NCBI RefSeq assembly: GCF_051014685.1
Contig: NC_135055.1
Coordinates: 13,132,001-13,196,000, forward strand
DNA from: Ptiloglossa arizonensis
Taxonomy: Eukaryota; Arthropoda; Insecta; Hymenoptera; Colletidae
DNA length: 64,000 nucleotides
Reading direction: 5' to 3'
The notes beneath the pieces were generated by a model that was given only the letters and a program-made list of their open reading frames with translations, did not search any database and was not told where the DNA came from. Shown in pieces: positions 61,352 to 64,000 of the stretch; positions within the stretch are counted from its first letter, which is position 1, and every line of letters starts with the position of its first letter. Made by a program: the position numbers and the translations under genes.

Positions 61352-63544
61352 AATTTTCAACAATTCCGAAAGTTCGTCGGAAAGGATTTCCCATTCGAGT
61401 GTCTTACAAAATAAATAATACCGAAACACCGAATGGTCTCCTATCGGTGTATTATCGACGCGCCTGGAATATCGATTTCGCGCAACAGTTTAAAATAAAA
61501 TAAATAGACGCGGAGTAAATGGAAATTCGATCGAGCGTGTTACGTTATCCGACTCGATTTTCAAAACAACCCACCCGATAGCTTTGAAAATTAAAACGGG
61601 GTTCGTGGCCGGGGGAAAGTAATACTACTCGAGGGCGAGGCCTACGAGAGACCCGTTGTACGTAGCCGACAGTTGTAGAATGTAGAAGAAAGGACCGGAG
61701 AAAGCAAGCGAGCCTGTTCAACGATGGAAATTGAATTTCTCAGCTTCCACTTCGACCTCCTTGGTCGTTTCGTCCGTTTCTATTTGCATCGCACCGTTCT
61801 GCCTCCAGCTTGTATGCATCGCAGTACACACGCGCCGAGTAACGTTTACTCCGAACGACAGGGTGTCCTACGATACAAGAGAAACGGAGAGAAAAGGAAA
61901 TGCGGTACGATCGAGGCGAATAGCGAACGGTGCAAGGAAGTGTACAGAACAGCCACTAGTTTCGATACTTGGAATACGAATCAGCCCTGTTGCGCCCTAG
62001 ATTGCACCCTTCCGCTCGATGCTCTTTCCATTCTACTCCGGCTACGACCTCGAAGAAGGCTGTACGTGTCCCAAACGATCATCGAGGACAAAATATACGG
62101 TGAATTGGATGGTGAATGTTGCATACCGGAACGGAATATTCTATGGGCACGTATCGAACGAAAGTTACGACTATTATCTTCCTTTTCGAAATTGGAAATC
62201 GATATTCGCCTTTGATTACCATTACACTTGTAATTTGATTGCTCTTATCGATCGGTTTAACGCATTAGGTAGGAAATATTGTTTTTTCTTCACACGATAT
62301 TCTAATGAATCTTAATACCGGTGAAAAAATATTTCCCTGAATGTTCTAGAAGTAGGACATTCACCATTAAAGATACAAAAATATATCGCACAAAGGTTGA
62401 ACATTTTTTCAGATCCAACCGAACGGAGAGGTGGTTTCGAAAATGATTTCTTTTGCAGAATAACCCTGCACTTATATATACACATATTTTTCTATACTGT
62501 ATTGTTTGAAAGTATACAAATATTCTAGTTATTAACCGTATCTTAATAAACTCGAACGTTAGTATCGACTGTCTTTGCTTTTACTTTTTACTGTACATCG
62601 ATTTCGCGTCAGGAACGTGTACAATAGCTATCGATAGGTGGAATGTTAGTCCAATGGTATGTGCAGAGAAGTTGTGAGGTATCATACGGTAATCGATAAA
62701 GGCAATAATGGACGTCTGGCCGAAGATTATGTTAAACCTCTTTGAAGGATGCACGTACACAATACGTATGTACTTGGTTTGGGGATATCGACGAGCACAT
62801 AAATACTCACCGAGTACGCTTTTGTTCTACCACGTGTCCATCTACACGGTACTCCATTTATTTGTACACATTGGAATTAAAATTGTCGAAGTTTAGAGAA
62901 AGTTTGTAAAAAACTATTGCAACGATAGACGACACAGTCGTCTTGTATCGTCTATAAGAAACTCGAAACGAGATTCTCTTACACGTGCTACTATAAATTT
63001 CAACCCAATGTTATTCTATGCTTTCCTCGCGAAATTTGAGGAACAAACTCAAGATAGACGCAGTTTACAAACTTATTTACTACTCTTGTTTTCACGAACT
63101 ACATACAACTCTGTACGTAAGTTACTAACGAGCTTTGTTCTACACGCGTAATTATCGACGTGTATTTACCAGAAACCCTACTTATTCAGATGTTTGCAAA
63201 TTGAAGTTATACGTACAAACTAGACAAGATAGCTTCATTGGCAACTACTCTAAGGGAACGAGTGTTTGAAACAGAAGTTGCGACTACTGACGGGAGCCTC
63301 CGCCATACATACTTGATGAATGTATTTAGTTCACTGTACGTGAGTAATTGTGTTCCATTGACTGCGGCTTTTCCATTTAATCGAACATTGCTAGGGACTG
63401 TCTCCTATCGGTGATTTCCTACGAAGGTGTGGAACCGTTTGGTAAATACACTCTGTCGCGTGGGAGATGAATTCAATGCTGCTTTGCAACGAAAGAAATT
63501 TGTCTAATACCTGCATACCTTGTGGAAATAAAAAAAATAAAAAA
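61352..63544. other. Noncoding stretch with overlapping open frames at 61.7-62.3 kb
   Basis: Frames of 163, 89 and 98 codons overlap at 61,724-62,315. In the most protein-like one (62,019-62,315) GC is about 39, 38 and 51% by codon position, not a clear coding pattern, and none has a recognised motif. An 8-bp stem (ATAGACGA / TCGTCTAT) lies at 62,925-62,955. Confidence 0.5.
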
Positions 63545-63750
63545 CTAGTAATAGAGTAGTCCACCGCCTTATCAGAATTTTAATTTCTATATTACGTTAG
63601 CAAATTTTCATCCCCCTGCCTAACACCATTTATTCTGATCTCTACTTACATTGTATGTAGATTGTGGAAGGATTCTTGCAAATCATAAAGACTAATAATA
63701 GAGTACTTTATTAGGATTTTAATTTCTATATCGCGTTAGCAAATTTTCAA
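63545..63750 (+). repeat. Local duplication, pair G (63,545-63,610 and 63,691-63,750)
   Basis: ACTARTAATAGAGTA and ATTTTAATTTCTATAT, then CGTTAGCAAATTTTCA occur in both, about 146 bp apart, with a 14-nt length difference in the middle. Confidence 0.88.
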
Positions 63751-63770
63751 CTCCTTCCGAAATTACTCCG

Positions 63771-63950
63771 TAAATTTATTTACGAAAATAGAGAAAGTGT
63801 TTCGTTTTCTCCAGATTCATAGTGTACTGTTCGAGTATCGTAGAGGGTGTAAAAGAAATAAAGCTAAAATAAATTCATTTAAGAAAATAGAGAAAGTATT
63901 TTGTTTTCTCCAGATTCATAGTGTACCGTTCGAGTATCGTAGAGGGTGTA
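63771..63950 (+). repeat. Recent 99-bp-offset duplication, pair H (63,771-63,851 and 63,870-63,950)
   Basis: Two 81-bp copies differ at only 5 positions (about 94% identity), the youngest duplication seen here. Both end TCGTAGAGGGTGTA. The second runs directly into the GC-rich segment at 63,951. Confidence 0.95.
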
Positions 63951-64000
63951 GCCCGCGGAAGATGAGTTCACCGCGGAGGACTCACGCGTGCGAGGTTCGT
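63951..64000 (+). CDS. Possible exon start at the window edge
   Basis: Composition turns abruptly from AT-rich to GC-rich. After GTGTAG the frame reads PAEDEFTAEDSRVRGS to the window end without a stop (GC about 75, 56, 69% by codon position over 16 codons). In another frame an ATG lies at 63,961. The AG at 63,951 lacks a good pyrimidine tract. The segment is truncated by the window, so it can only be suggested. Confidence 0.25.

Noticed and set aside
61724..62315. Three overlapping frames that looked like a small gene
   Set aside because: They disagree in frame, lack a convincing codon-position bias and show no recognised motif.
62648..62680. TTAGTCCAATGG, similar to a tRNA A-box
   Set aside because: No matching B-box or cloverleaf downstream, so not a tRNA gene or tRNA-derived SINE.

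Overview
The window is a stretch of eukaryotic, almost certainly insect, chromosomal DNA with very little protein-coding content. It is AT-rich but full of CpG (TCG, CGA and TTCGAA words everywhere). It carries relics of two insect-type transposons: a Tc1-like DNA element and a jockey/R1-like non-LTR retrotransposon whose 3' end carries a TAAA/TAAG tail. No bacterial gene density, ribosome binding sites, operons or long ORFs are present. A hymenopteran (bee, ant or wasp) is my best guess from this AT-rich, CpG-rich texture, but that is an inference. Most of the sequence looks intronic or intergenic.

Coding content is limited to short segments. A 100-nt segment at 1,015-1,114 (+) has good splice sites and a coding-type codon-position signature. 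A minus-strand segment at about 51,889-52,200 has the same signature. A frameshifted coding relic lies at about 46,591-46,867 (+). A possible exon starts at the extreme right end. A TATA-box plus good-context ATG lies in a CpG-dense island at 25,440-26,160. None of these proteins is recognised, and no complete gene can be built.

The rest is repeats. There are eight tandem arrays with units of about 32 to 210 bp (9.85, 14.1-14.9, 26.3, 28.9, 30.8-31.4, 36.2-36.9, 51.0-51.5 and 53.7-54.3 kb). At least nine duplicated segments sit 99-1,220 bp apart (16.9/17.8, 20.9/21.9, 30.6/31.85, 39.1/39.26, 40.2/41.1, 45.9/46.0, 60.65/61.23, 63.55/63.69 and 63.77/63.87 kb). A large imperfect inverted repeat lies at 26.3-27.06 kb. 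One dispersed repeat occurs in opposite orientations at 19.43 and 57.46 kb. Two copies of a retrotransposon 3' end lie at 12.8 and 58.0 kb, and a Tc1-like 3' half at 43.8-44.3 kb.

Several CpG-denser islands with clustered TAATTA-type words (7.1-7.7, 13.5-13.7, 28.3-28.6 and 56.45-57.3 kb) are plausible conserved enhancers, but conservation cannot be seen from one sequence. I find no defence island, gene cluster or other evident new system. The most unusual signal is the 45-bp tandem array at 30.8-31.4 kb, whose unit differences fall mostly at synonymous positions of one frame.
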